NCBI RefSeq assembly: GCF_003626575.1 | Contig: NZ_RBDY01000027.1 | Span: 1 to 64,000, forward strand | Direction of reading: 5' to 3' | Source of the DNA: Streptomyces radicis | Lineage (GTDB): Bacteria > Actinomycetota > Actinomycetes > Streptomycetales > Streptomycetaceae | Length of the DNA stretch: 64,000 bases | Shown here: piece after piece, positions 47,301 to 54,054 of the stretch | Position numbering within the stretch: the stretch's first letter is position 1 | Layout of the letters: every line of letters starts with the position of its first letter | The notes under the pieces: model-generated | What the model saw: only the letters and a program-made list of their open reading frames with translations | Databases searched by the model: none | What the model was told of the DNA's origin: nothing | Program-made: the position numbers and the translations under genes

Positions 47301-49642
47301 TCGGCGAACCGCACCGGGTGGCGCAGGTTGTCGCACCAGTAGGCGGCGTCCAGGGCGGCGGTGTCGATCGGGGCGCCGGTCAGCGTGGAGACGAAGGTGG
47401 CCGGGGTGGAGACCGGCGTGATGGGCGCGAGGAGCGTCAGCAGCTCCTCGCGGACGGCGTCGACCGCGGGGGAGTGCGAGGCGTAGCCGACGGGGAGCGG
47501 CTTGGCGCGGTGCCCGGCGGCGGTCAGTCGCTCGCCCAGGGCGGCCAGGGCCGCGCGGGGGCCCGAAAGGACCGTGGAGCGTGGGCCGTTGTCGGCGGCG
47601 ACGCTCACCTCGGGGGCGTCGGCGAGGAGTTGGGCGACCGCCTCGGGAGGCGCGCCCACCGACAGCATGCCGCCGCCCGTCAACGCGCGCAGGGCGCGGC
47701 TGCGCAACGCCACGACCCGCGCCGCGTCCGAGAGGCTGAGCGCGCCCACCACGGTCGCGGCGGCGATCTCGCCCTGCGAGTGGCCGATGACGGTCGTCGG
47801 CTCGACGCCGCGCGAGCGCCACAGCTCGGCAAGGGCCACCATCACCGCCCACAGCGCGGGTTGCACCACGTCGACGCGGTCGAGGCCCGGCGCGCCCGGC
47901 GCGCCGCGCAGCACGTCGAGCGGCGCGTGGTCCACGAACGGCTCGAGCGCGCGGGCGCACTCGACCAGCCGATCCGCCACCTCCCGTGGCCCGTCGAGGA
48001 GTTGGGCGGCCATCCCGACCCACTGGGCGCCCTGCCCAGGGAAGACCAGGACGTCGCCGCCGGGAAGCGCCCTGCCGACGGCGACCGTTTCGTCGGGGCG
48101 GCCCTCGGCCAGCGCGTCGAGCGCGGCCCGGTGGCCGCCGACGTGGCCGCCGTCGACACGGTCCCCGTCGTGGCCGCCGAGGACGACGGCGCGGTGCTCG
48201 AACAGCGTGCGGCTGCGCAGCAGCGAGTGCGCCACGTCGGCGAGCGGCACCGAGGGGTGCGCGGCCAGATTCCCGGAGAGCGCTCTCCCCGTGGCGCGCA
48301 ACGCCGTCGCCGAGCGGGCCGAGAGCACCAACGGCGGTGCGCCGACGGGCGGTTCGGCGCCGCGCGGCTCGGCGGGCGGCGCCTCGGCGACGATCAGGTG
48401 GCAGTTGGTGCCGCCCACCCCGAACGAGCTGACGCCCGCCACGCGCCGACCCGCGCCCGGCCACTCCGTGCGCGTGCGCACCACGTCGAGGCCCAGGCGG
48501 TCGAGGGGGATCTCGGGGGGCGGCGCGGCGAAGTTGAGGCTGGCGGGCAGCTCCCGGTGGCTGAGCCCGAGCACCACCTTGAGCAGCCCCGCGATCCCCG
48601 CGGCGCCCTCGAGGTGGCCGATGTTCGTCTTCACCGAGCCGACCAACAGCGGTGCGCCGCCCGGCCGTTCGGCGGCCATCGCGGCGCCGAGCGCGTGGGC
48701 CTCGACGGGGTCGCCGACCCGGGTGCCCGTGCCGTGCAGCTCGACATACGACACCTCGCCCGGGGTGACGCCCGCGTCGGCGTGCGCCAGCCGGATGACC
48801 TCCTCCTGCGCGGGCCCGTGCGGAACGGTCAACCCGTCGCCGCCGCCGTCGTTGTTGACCGCGCCGCCCAGGATCACGGCGTGCACCCGGTCGCCTTCGG
48901 CGAGCGCGGCGGACAGCGGCTTGAGCACCACCAGGGCGCCGCCCTCGCCGCGCGCGTAGCCGTTGGCCCTGCTGTCGAACGTGTGGCACCGGCCGTCGGG
49001 GGACAGGGCGCCGAAGGCGGCGAGGGCCGCGCTCGACCTGGCGTCGGGGATGAGGTTGACGCCGCCCGCGAGCGCCACGCGCGCGGCGCCCGAGCGCAGG
49101 CTCGCGCACGCCGCGTGCACCGCGACGAGCGACGACGACTGCCCGGTGTCGAGGGTGAGGCTCGGGCCCCGCCAACCCAGGTGGTACGACACGCGGTTGG
49201 CGATCAGGCCGCGCTGGGTGCCCGCGAACGTGTGCGGGCCCGGGCGCTCGTGCAGGCGCTCCCAGTCGCCCGCGATGGCCCCGACGAAGACGCCGGACGG
49301 CGTGCCGCGCAGCGCGGTCGGCGCCGTGCGCGCGTGCTCGAGCGCCTCCCAGGCCAGCTCGAGGACGAGCCGCGCCTGCGGGTCCATCGCCGCCGCCTCG
49401 CGCGGCGAGACGCCGAAGAACGCGGCGTCGAAGCGGTCGATCGCGGGGAGGAAGCCACCCCGGCGGTACGCGGCGTCCACCGCCTCGGGGCGCCGGTCCT
49501 CCGGCATGGCGCCCATCGCGTCCTGGCCCGCGCTCAGCAGCCGCCAGAAGGCCGATGGGCTCTCGCCCCCGGGCAGCCTGCACGCGAGGCCGACCACGGC
49601 GATCGGCTCGCCTGCCGTGTTTTTCGCACCCCTGGAAGACAT
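41384..49642 (-). CDS. PKS A: loading KSQ-AT-ACP and KS-AT-DH-KR-ACP
   Basis: 2,752 residues. Loading module: KS with the active cysteine replaced by Gln 168 (LDTGQSSSL), the decarboxylating KSQ signature. AT has Ser 622 in GHSQGEIAAA and YASH at 720-723 (methylmalonyl type), suggesting a propionyl starter. ACP serine is about 929. Extension module: KS Cys 1169 (LDTACSSSL); AT Ser about 1627 (GHSQGE) with YAAH; DH with His 1921 in HAVEGRVLLPG and Asp in HPALMDAALHPL; KR with LITGGTGGLG, LED (B-type pattern), LFSSVAGVLG and AAYAAANAALDAL; ACP in LGLDSLTSV. The C-terminal docking tail is DDELFAFIDAQLD. ATG 49642 is preferred; ATG 49666 is in frame. It is the first gene of the minus-strand operon. 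Confidence 0.92.
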   Translation of the reverse strand: MSSRGAKNTAGEPIAVVGLACRLPGGESPSAFWRLLSAGQDAMGAMPEDRRPEAVDAAYRRGGFLPAIDRFDAAFFGVSPREAAAMDPQARLVLELAWEALEHARTAPTALRGTPSGVFVGAIAGDWERLHERPGPHTFAGTQRGLIANRVSYHLGWRGPSLTLDTGQSSSLVAVHAACASLRSGAARVALAGGVNLIPDARSSAALAAFGALSPDGRCHTFDSRANGYARGEGGALVVLKPLSAALAEGDRVHAVILGGAVNNDGGGDGLTVPHGPAQEEVIRLAHADAGVTPGEVSYVELHGTGTRVGDPVEAHALGAAMAAERPGGAPLLVGSVKTNIGHLEGAAGIAGLLKVVLGLSHRELPASLNFAAPPPEIPLDRLGLDVVRTRTEWPGAGRRVAGVSSFGVGGTNCHLIVAEAPPAEPRGAEPPVGAPPLVLSARSATALRATGRALSGNLAAHPSVPLADVAHSLLRSRTLFEHRAVVLGGHDGDRVDGGHVGGHRAALDALAEGRPDETVAVGRALPGGDVLVFPGQGAQWVGMAAQLLDGPREVADRLVECARALEPFVDHAPLDVLRGAPGAPGLDRVDVVQPALWAVMVALAELWRSRGVEPTTVIGHSQGEIAAATVVGALSLSDAARVVALRSRALRALTGGGMLSVGAPPEAVAQLLADAPEVSVAADNGPRSTVLSGPRAALAALGERLTAAGHRAKPLPVGYASHSPAVDAVREELLTLLAPITPVSTPATFVSTLTGAPIDTAALDAAYWCDNLRHPVRFADATRAAIERGASRFIEVSPHPVLTAAIEETAEEAGAEAVALGTLRRGDGGPRRLLRATAEALVAGAPVAWPEVAGAALTDLPTYPFQRERHWPGEAPRAAAPEAAAARVDASPRALRALVTGAAATVLGHGEAGAVDPLRTFKDLGLDSAGTVELRGLLQSLTGLRLPSSLLYDFPTPQRVAEHVRALLIDGDGGDGERPATVSELTPAPGGRAGDPAGLGGEAIAVVAMGCRLPGGVTSPEELWALLAEGRDAATELPTNRGWDLDALHAGACATRRGGFLHEADAFDAEFFGLSPREALAMDPQQRLMLEVCWEAIERAGIDPTALAGSPTGVFVGAMATDYGPRLHQPTGVADGHLLTGTALSVASGRIAYTLGLTGPALTLDTACSSSLVAVQLATASLRRGECALALAGGVTVMANPGNLVEFSRQNGLAPDGRAKAFSAAADGTAFAEGAGVLLLERLSDARRNGHPVLAVIRGAAVNSDGASNGLSAPNGQAQQRVIRAALADAGLAPADVDAVEAHGTGTALGDPVEAHALLATYGQGRSTPAWLGSVKSNLGHTQAAAGVAGVIKMVLALRHGLLPMTLHAERPSERVHWDEGAVRLLTRERPWPSGERPRRAAVSSFGISGTNAHLVLEEAPRDGAPRAEAPLDGAPRAEAATGELPAPNGPLVWVLAARSEAALRARAAGLRAVADSPDAAAAAPLLARRTAFAHRAVVVAEDRGELVAALNALSEGAPHPALVTGVAPREAHPVFVFPGQGAQWVGMAAELLEEDEEFAADLRRCAEALRPHTGWSVLDVLTGLESAPSLERTDVVQPVLFALMYALAGRWRAAGVEPAAVVGHSQGEIAGAAVAGALPLAEAARISALRARVVGALDGTGGVLAVGLPAAEVAERLAPWRDRLWVAVDNGPIGTVVAGELAAIDAFAAACGDRVQLRRTPVAYAAHTPHVTAVREELLSGIGQLAPRDTGTAISSSLEGALIEGSRLDAGYWYRNLAEPVRFDAAIRAFSGTADPLFVEVSPHPILTGAVAGIIADAGLGGAAVGTLRRGAGGRHQLMTALGNAWVRGAPVAWPRVLGRVHRQLDLPTYAFDRGRYWLHPAERGGHPLLDRVVPVAEGDGVLLTGRVSRSRTPWLADHAVEGRVLLPGTAFAEMALRAAAEAGAPGVESLTLHAPLDLPENGAITLQVAINGTELSIHARVGDDAPWIRHASGTLADEAPPPQDRLTHWPPRGATPVDIADAYDRLAARGYAYGPAFRGLTSAWRAEGELWAEVARPAGGAGEFVLHPALMDAALHPLLMDGAPDGDGRGLLLPFAFSGLRVTRPGAERLRVRVGDGRVTVWDGRGEPVGGIDEVTLRPAAARNVPGLHRVDWVEARPATEPQGSPYAVVDCGAELPESAPPVVLVRCPDAPALATLHRVAATVRQWATGERSPGSRLVFIADPDTPAGAPVWGLVRSAIAEHPGRFGLADAPERLAATVRADQFRVRDGRVLVPRVVPGTVGEAPPPGLGDGAVLITGGTGGLGALVATHLVERHGVTELVLTSRRGPAAPGADALARRLREAGASVTVAACDAADREALSQLLAGRRLSAVVHAAGALEDGTVGALTPERLDAALRPKADAAALLDELTADQPLRAFVLFSSVAGVLGNRGQAAYAAANAALDALARDRRARGLPAVSIAWGLWSLPTGMTAHLKAADRRRLAAVAPLGERDGLDLFDAALRPDADPVMVASRFDPAALRDLGDQLPDVLRSLAPAPGRRTAPGTTASPAPTPRFEDAASVLAFVRDQVALALGHASPEAIDPERPFSDLGLDSLTSVELRNRIGEATGLRLPASLVFNHPTVTLLAAHLAGELAPDPERALRDALDAALPTLDRERALAILSEALDRAGTRESALHPTGESALQPHAESAPPAAPPAVPQPASDDELFAFIDAQLDAGTHTRPDAPLDTRLDARTRPDADPASTRI
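41554..41612. repeat. Clustered palindromes in the PKS A C-terminal linker
   Basis: Two perfect copies of GGAGAGCGCTCTCC (41575-41588, 41599-41612; step 24 bases) and a half-degenerate third (41554 onward) encode ESAL, ESAL and ESAP between the last ACP and the docking tail. Degenerate copies elsewhere in PKS A are at 42550 (two mismatches), 42993 and 43090 (one each) and 44872 (two), read in other frames as EALS, GERS and ESAP. Confidence 0.85.
48274..48287. repeat. Palindrome GGAGAGCGCTCTCC in the PKS A KS-AT linker
   Basis: A perfect copy read as RALS on the minus strand, a different frame from the ESAL copies. A single-mismatch copy also lies in PKS D at 22388-22401 (read as ESAF). Confidence 0.8.
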
Positions 49643-50154
49643 GCAATCACCCGCCGTCACGCGCATTCGGATAGGACTGGTCGAGGCTCGGTAAGAAGCT
49701 CGGGAGGACATGGAGAGACAGAGTTCCGCGGGGGGCGTGAAAGGAGAGTGCGGGGGAATCCCCGCCGCGCCCCGGCCGGTCGGTTCCGGCCGAACGAATA
49801 CCGATCCTGGGTCCGCGCCAAGAGGAACGTCAAGAAGATCAAAGGGCCTTCGCGGTGGCAGGTAATCGTGCGCAAGAAGCTGCCAACGTCCGCCCCCGTG
49901 CGGCCAGCGCCCGCCATCCAAGGCCCTGAGCTGCGGCTTTGTCGCGCCGCCCGGCGCGTGATGGGCGTGTGGGGAGTCCGTGAGGAATATGGGGGTCGCC
50001 TACCCATGCGGCCCCCACCACCCGCTTGGGACAGTTCTCCGTGAGTGGGCCGGGGTGTCTCTCCCCGCGGCGCCCGGCGTCAAGTCCGTGCCTCGGCCCG
50101 GATTTCCGGCTGCGGTGGTCAGGGCGAGCTTCGAGGCGAGCAGAGGTTGTTGCG
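49643..50154. promoter_or_regulatory. Divergent promoter region between PKS A and the decarboxylase
   Basis: A 512-base gap between the start codons of the PKS operon (minus) and the decarboxylase/SARP genes (plus). By position it must hold both promoters. Single TCGAGGC heptamers occur at about 49679 and 50133, resembling SARP half-sites, but I find no convincing direct-repeat pair at an 11-base pitch. No gene or structured RNA is recognised here. Confidence 0.5.
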
Positions 50155-51498
50155 ATGGTGAACACAAAAGTGCGGGAGACGGCCTTTCCCGGCCCTGCGC
50201 ACGGAAACATCGAAGGAAACGCGGACGGGAACGCGGACGGGAACGCGGACAAGAACGTTGACAGGGACGTTGACGGGAATCCCGCCGACGCGAATCCCGC
50301 CGACGGCAATCTCACGGTCGGCGGAATATCGGCGCGCCTGCTCGCGGCCCGGGTCGGGAGCACGCCGTTCTTCGCCTACGACCGCGAACGGATCACCCGG
50401 CGGGTGGCCGACGTGCGCGCCGCGCTGCCCAGGGACGTCGAGCTGAGCTACGCCGTCAAGGCCAACCCCATGCCCGCCGTCCTGCACCACATGGCCGCGC
50501 TCGTGGACGGCTTCGACGTCGCCTCGGGCGGCGAGCTGCGCCACGCCCTCGACACGCAGGTCCCGCCCGAGCGGGTGAGCTTCGCCGGGCCGGGCAAGAC
50601 CACGGCCGAGCTGACCCAGGCGGTGGCCGCTGGCGTCACCGTCGAGCTGGAGTCACGCAACGAGCTGGCGCGGGTGCGCGAGGTGGCCGAACGGCTCGGC
50701 CTGCGCGCCCGGGTGGCGCTGCGGGTGAACCCCGACTTCACCGTCAAGGGCGCCGGGATGCGCCTTGGCGGCGGCGCCCAGCAGTTCGGCGTCGACGCCG
50801 AACGCGTTCCCGAGGTGCTGGCCGAACTGACCGCCGCCGGGCTCGACTTCCTCGGCTTCCATGTCTTCGCGGGCTCCCAGAACCTCCGCGCCGACAGCGT
50901 GTGCGAGGCCCAACGCCGTACCGTGGAGCTGGCGTTGCGGCTGGCCGACGCGGCGCCCGGGCCGTTGCGCTATCTCAACCTCGGTGGCGGCTTCGGCATC
51001 CCCTACGCGCCGCGGGACCGGCCGCTCGACCTGGCCGAGGTGGGCGAGAACCTGGCCGAGCTGATGGCCACCCGCGTCAGGCCCCGACTCCCCGGCGCCC
51101 GCGTGGTGATCGAGCTCGGCCGCTACCTGGTCGGCGAGGCGGGCGTGTATGTGACCCGCGTGATCGACCGCAAGGAGTCGCGCGGCACCACGTTCCTCGT
51201 GGTGGACGGCGGCCTGCACCACCAGCTCGCGGCCTCGGGCAACTTCGGCCAGGTGATCCGCCGCAACTACCCGCTCGCGGTCGCCGACCGCGCCGCCGCC
51301 GACCCCGGGGCGGCCCCCGAGACCGTGACGGTCGTCGGCTGCCTGTGCACGCCGCTCGACCTGCTCGGCGACCGGGTGGACCTGCCAAGGGCGGAGATCG
51401 GCGACCTCATCGCGATCTTCCAGGCCGGCGCGTACGGCCTGACGGCCAGCCCGACCGCGTTCCTCGGCCATCCGGCGCCGGTCGAGGTGCTCGTCTGA
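50155..51498 (+). CDS. PLP-dependent decarboxylase, LysA-fold, probably acting on ACP-bound amino acid
   Basis: A 447-residue fold-type III PLP enzyme: SYAVKANPMPAVL (PLP lysine), FDVASGGELRHAL, FAGPGKT, FHVFAGSQNL, LNLGGGFGIPY, ELGRYLVGEAG and VVGCLCTPLDLLG (the Cys-containing C-terminal motif). It is closest to the subfamily found with an AMP-ligase and ACP near exosortase genes, and to BtrK-type and fluvirucin decarboxylases that act on aminoacyl-ACP. The matching ACP and ligase are at 16302 and 16555. ATG 50155 is taken as start. The first 50 residues are a repetitive Asn/Ala/Asp/Gly tail (GNADGNADGNAD) encoded by 12-bp tandem repeats at about 50214-50302, absent from the family. It reads toward the SARP gene. 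Confidence 0.88.
   Translation: MVNTKVRETAFPGPAHGNIEGNADGNADGNADKNVDRDVDGNPADANPADGNLTVGGISARLLAARVGSTPFFAYDRERITRRVADVRAALPRDVELSYAVKANPMPAVLHHMAALVDGFDVASGGELRHALDTQVPPERVSFAGPGKTTAELTQAVAAGVTVELESRNELARVREVAERLGLRARVALRVNPDFTVKGAGMRLGGGAQQFGVDAERVPEVLAELTAAGLDFLGFHVFAGSQNLRADSVCEAQRRTVELALRLADAAPGPLRYLNLGGGFGIPYAPRDRPLDLAEVGENLAELMATRVRPRLPGARVVIELGRYLVGEAGVYVTRVIDRKESRGTTFLVVDGGLHHQLAASGNFGQVIRRNYPLAVADRAAADPGAAPETVTVVGCLCTPLDLLGDRVDLPRAEIGDLIAIFQAGAYGLTASPTAFLGHPAPVEVLV
50214..50302 (+). repeat. 12-bp tandem repeats in the decarboxylase N-terminus
   Basis: Three near-exact units of the GGGAACGCGGAC type, followed by degenerate units, encode the Asn/Ala/Asp/Gly tail ahead of the catalytic fold. 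Confidence 0.7.
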
Positions 51499-51564
51499 CG
51501 GCCACGACCACCCATGGCGGGGCGTCCTCAGGGGGCGCCCCGCCCGCGACCCCAGGGGGAAGCA

Positions 51565-54054
51565 GTGCGGACTCTCGACCTCATCACCGACCAGGGCCTC
51601 GACGCCGAACACGGCTTCAACGCCGACCAGGGCTTCAACGCCGACCAGGGCTTCAACGCCGGACAGCGCCCCGCGGCGGGCGCCGGGTACCGCGCGCCCG
51701 CGCCCGTCCCGCCGGGCGACCTCGCCGCCGCCCCGTGCTTCCGCGTGCTCGGGCTGATGCAGGTGCACGGCAGGGAGCAGGTGCTGGTGACGGCGCGCCG
51801 CCAGCAAGTGGTGCTCGCCCTACTGCTGTTGAACGCGGGCCGACTGGTGTCGCTCGACGGCATGGTGGACGCCCTGTGGGGCGCGGGCCCGCCCGCGACG
51901 GCCCGCGCCCAGGTGCAGACGGCCGTCTCCGCCCTGCGGCGGCTGCTCGACCGGGCGGGCCTCGGCGAACGCATCCGCACGCGCGGCGTCGGCTATGTCA
52001 TCGAGGTGGACCGCCACGAGCTCGACCTGACCGTCTTCGAGGACCTGGTGGGCCGTGGCAGGGCCGCCCTGGCCGCCGGGGCGCCCCACCTCGCGAGGCG
52101 CGCGCTGCGCGAGGCGCTCGCGCTGTGGCGGGGCGAGCCGATGGCGGGCGTCGACAGCCCGGTGCTGCGCGACCACGCGGTGCGCGCCGCCGAGCGGCGG
52201 ATCGAGGCGGTCGAGGACTGCGCCGAGGCCGAGCTGCGCCTCGGCCTGCACCGCGAGGTGGCCGTCGACCTCGCCGCGCTGGTCGCCGAACACCCCCTGC
52301 GCGAACGGTTCGTGGGCCAGCTCATGACCGCGCTCCACCGCGGTGGCCGCCGGGTCGAGGCGTTGGCCGCCTACCGTTCGCTGCGCTCCACGCTGGTGGC
52401 CGAGCTCGGCCTCGAACCCGGGCCCGAGCTGCGCCGCCTCCACCAGGACATCCTGACCGGAAGGGCCGACCCGGGCCCGCGCGAGCCCGTTCCGCCACCA
52501 CCGGGCGGCGCGAGACCCGTGCCGCGCATGCTGCCCGCGCGCACGGCGCCCTTCACCGGGCGCGCCGACGTGCTCGCCGCGCTGCGGGCGCGGCTCCTCG
52601 CCGACCCGGGCTCGGGCGCCGCCGGGGTCGCGGTGATCACGGGGCGTGGCGGCGTCGGCAAGTCGGCGCTGGCCCTGGAGGCCGCGCACGCCCTGGCGCC
52701 CGAGTTCCCCGACGGGCAGCTCTACGCCGGGCTCGCCGACCGCGCGGGCCGAGGAGGCCGCGCGGGCCGCGCCGCTGACACCGCTGACGTGCTCGAGGGC
52801 TTTCTGCGGGCGCTGGGGTTCGCGGCCGCCGAGATCCCCGCCGACCTGGAGGGGCGCGCGGCGCTCTACCGCAGCGCGCTCGCCGGGCGCCGGGTGCTCA
52901 CCGTGATCGAGGACGCCGCCGACGAGGCGCAGATCAGGCCGCTGGTGCCGGGCGCCTCGCACGGCCGCCTGATCGTGACGACCCGCGCGAGGACCGCGGC
53001 CCCGCCAGGGGCCGCCCGCTACGAGCTCGACGTGCTCGACACCCGGGGCGCCCTCGAGCTGCTCTCCGCCCTGCTCGGCCCCGAACGGGTCCGCGCCGAG
53101 CCCCGCGAGGCCCGCGAACTGGCCGCGCTGTGCGGGGGGTTGCAGCTCGCGCTGGCCGGGGCCGCGGCGCGCCTCGCCGCGCGCCCGCACTGGACGTTGG
53201 CCGACCTGGTGGCGGGCCTGCGCGACGAGCGGACCCGGCTCGACCACCTCGGCCATCACGGCATCGACGTGCGGGCGAGCCTGCGCCGCGGCTACGCGTC
53301 CCTGCCGCCCGCGGCCCGGCGGCTGTTCGGCAGGCTGGGGCTGTTGGAGACCGGCACGTGCGCCGCCTGGCTCGCCGCCCCGCTGCTCGACGACGAACCC
53401 CGCACCGCGGCCGAGGCGTTGGAGACCCTGGTCGACGCGCGCCTGGTGGACGTCGTGGGCGGCACGGGCGCCGCCGCCCGTTACCGCGTCCACCCGCTGG
53501 CCCGCCTCCTGGCCCGCGAGCTGCTGGCCGCGAAGGAGCCGCCGGAGGAGCGAAAGGGCGCGCTGCGCCGGGTGTTCGGGGCGTGGCTGCACCTCGCCGA
53601 CGAGGCGGCGGCCCGCCGCGGCGGGCCGTGCCCGCCCCGCGGCCCCGCCGCCCGCTGGCCCCTGGCCGAGCCGGTCGTGGACGCGGTCCTGGCCGATCCA
53701 CGCGACTGGTACGCGACCGAGCGAACGGCCCTGCTGGCCGCCGTCCGCCAGGCCGCCGCCGTCGGCGAGGCCGCCCACAGCTGGGCCCTCGCGGTCGCCG
53801 CCGCGGGCCCTGGCGGCGACCAGGCCCGCACGGCCGACTGGCGCGAGGCGGGCGCGTGCGCCCTGCGGGCCGCCCAGCGCGCCGGGGACCGGGCGGGCGA
53901 GGCCGCCCTGCGCCACCTGCTCGTGGCCAGGGCGGCGCGGGACGAGGCCGACCGCAGGACCGCGGCCCGGCAGGCCAGGACCCGCGGAAGACCCGAACCG
54001 CGCCGCGCGCCCGCGGGCCAACCGGCGCTGACACGAAGGGAACACACAGCTTGA
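51565..54054 (+). CDS. SARP-family activator with AfsR-like ATPase domain
   Basis: About 829 residues. After a repetitive N-terminus comes an OmpR-like DNA-binding domain (FRVLGLMQVHGREQVLVTARRQQVVLALLLLNAGRLVS, then QTAVSALRRLLDRAGLGERI and GVGYVIEVDRHELDL), and a BTAD domain ending VAELGLEPGPELRRLHQDIL. An NB-ARC ATPase follows (Walker A VITGRGGVGKSALALEAA, RVLTVIEDA, GRLIVTTRART) and a helical C-terminus. SARPs activate antibiotic clusters by binding direct repeats near -35 sites. GTG 51565 with AGGGGGAAG upstream is preferred over the in-frame ATG 51514. Its stop lies at the edge of the TnpB element. It is the likely pathway-specific activator of the PKS cluster. Confidence 0.88.
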   Translation: MRTLDLITDQGLDAEHGFNADQGFNADQGFNAGQRPAAGAGYRAPAPVPPGDLAAAPCFRVLGLMQVHGREQVLVTARRQQVVLALLLLNAGRLVSLDGMVDALWGAGPPATARAQVQTAVSALRRLLDRAGLGERIRTRGVGYVIEVDRHELDLTVFEDLVGRGRAALAAGAPHLARRALREALALWRGEPMAGVDSPVLRDHAVRAAERRIEAVEDCAEAELRLGLHREVAVDLAALVAEHPLRERFVGQLMTALHRGGRRVEALAAYRSLRSTLVAELGLEPGPELRRLHQDILTGRADPGPREPVPPPPGGARPVPRMLPARTAPFTGRADVLAALRARLLADPGSGAAGVAVITGRGGVGKSALALEAAHALAPEFPDGQLYAGLADRAGRGGRAGRAADTADVLEGFLRALGFAAAEIPADLEGRAALYRSALAGRRVLTVIEDAADEAQIRPLVPGASHGRLIVTTRARTAAPPGAARYELDVLDTRGALELLSALLGPERVRAEPREARELAALCGGLQLALAGAAARLAARPHWTLADLVAGLRDERTRLDHLGHHGIDVRASLRRGYASLPPAARRLFGRLGLLETGTCAAWLAAPLLDDEPRTAAEALETLVDARLVDVVGGTGAAARYRVHPLARLLARELLAAKEPPEERKGALRRVFGAWLHLADEAAARRGGPCPPRGPAARWPLAEPVVDAVLADPRDWYATERTALLAAVRQAAAVGEAAHSWALAVAAAGPGGDQARTADWREAGACALRAAQRAGDRAGEAALRHLLVARAARDEADRRTAARQARTRGRPEPRRAPAGQPALTRREHTA
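51589..51660 (+). repeat. Four 18-bp tandem repeats in the SARP N-terminus
   Basis: Four head-to-tail units of the GACCAGGGCTTCAACGCC type (51589, 51607, 51625, 51643; the last two identical) encode DQGFNA repeats ahead of the DNA-binding domain. Confidence 0.85.

Noticed and set aside
49643..50154. SARP-binding direct repeats and a small ORF starting near 49710
   Set aside because: Only isolated heptamers are seen, not a pair at an 11-base pitch. The small ORF has no recognisable sequence and lacks a properly spaced ribosome site.
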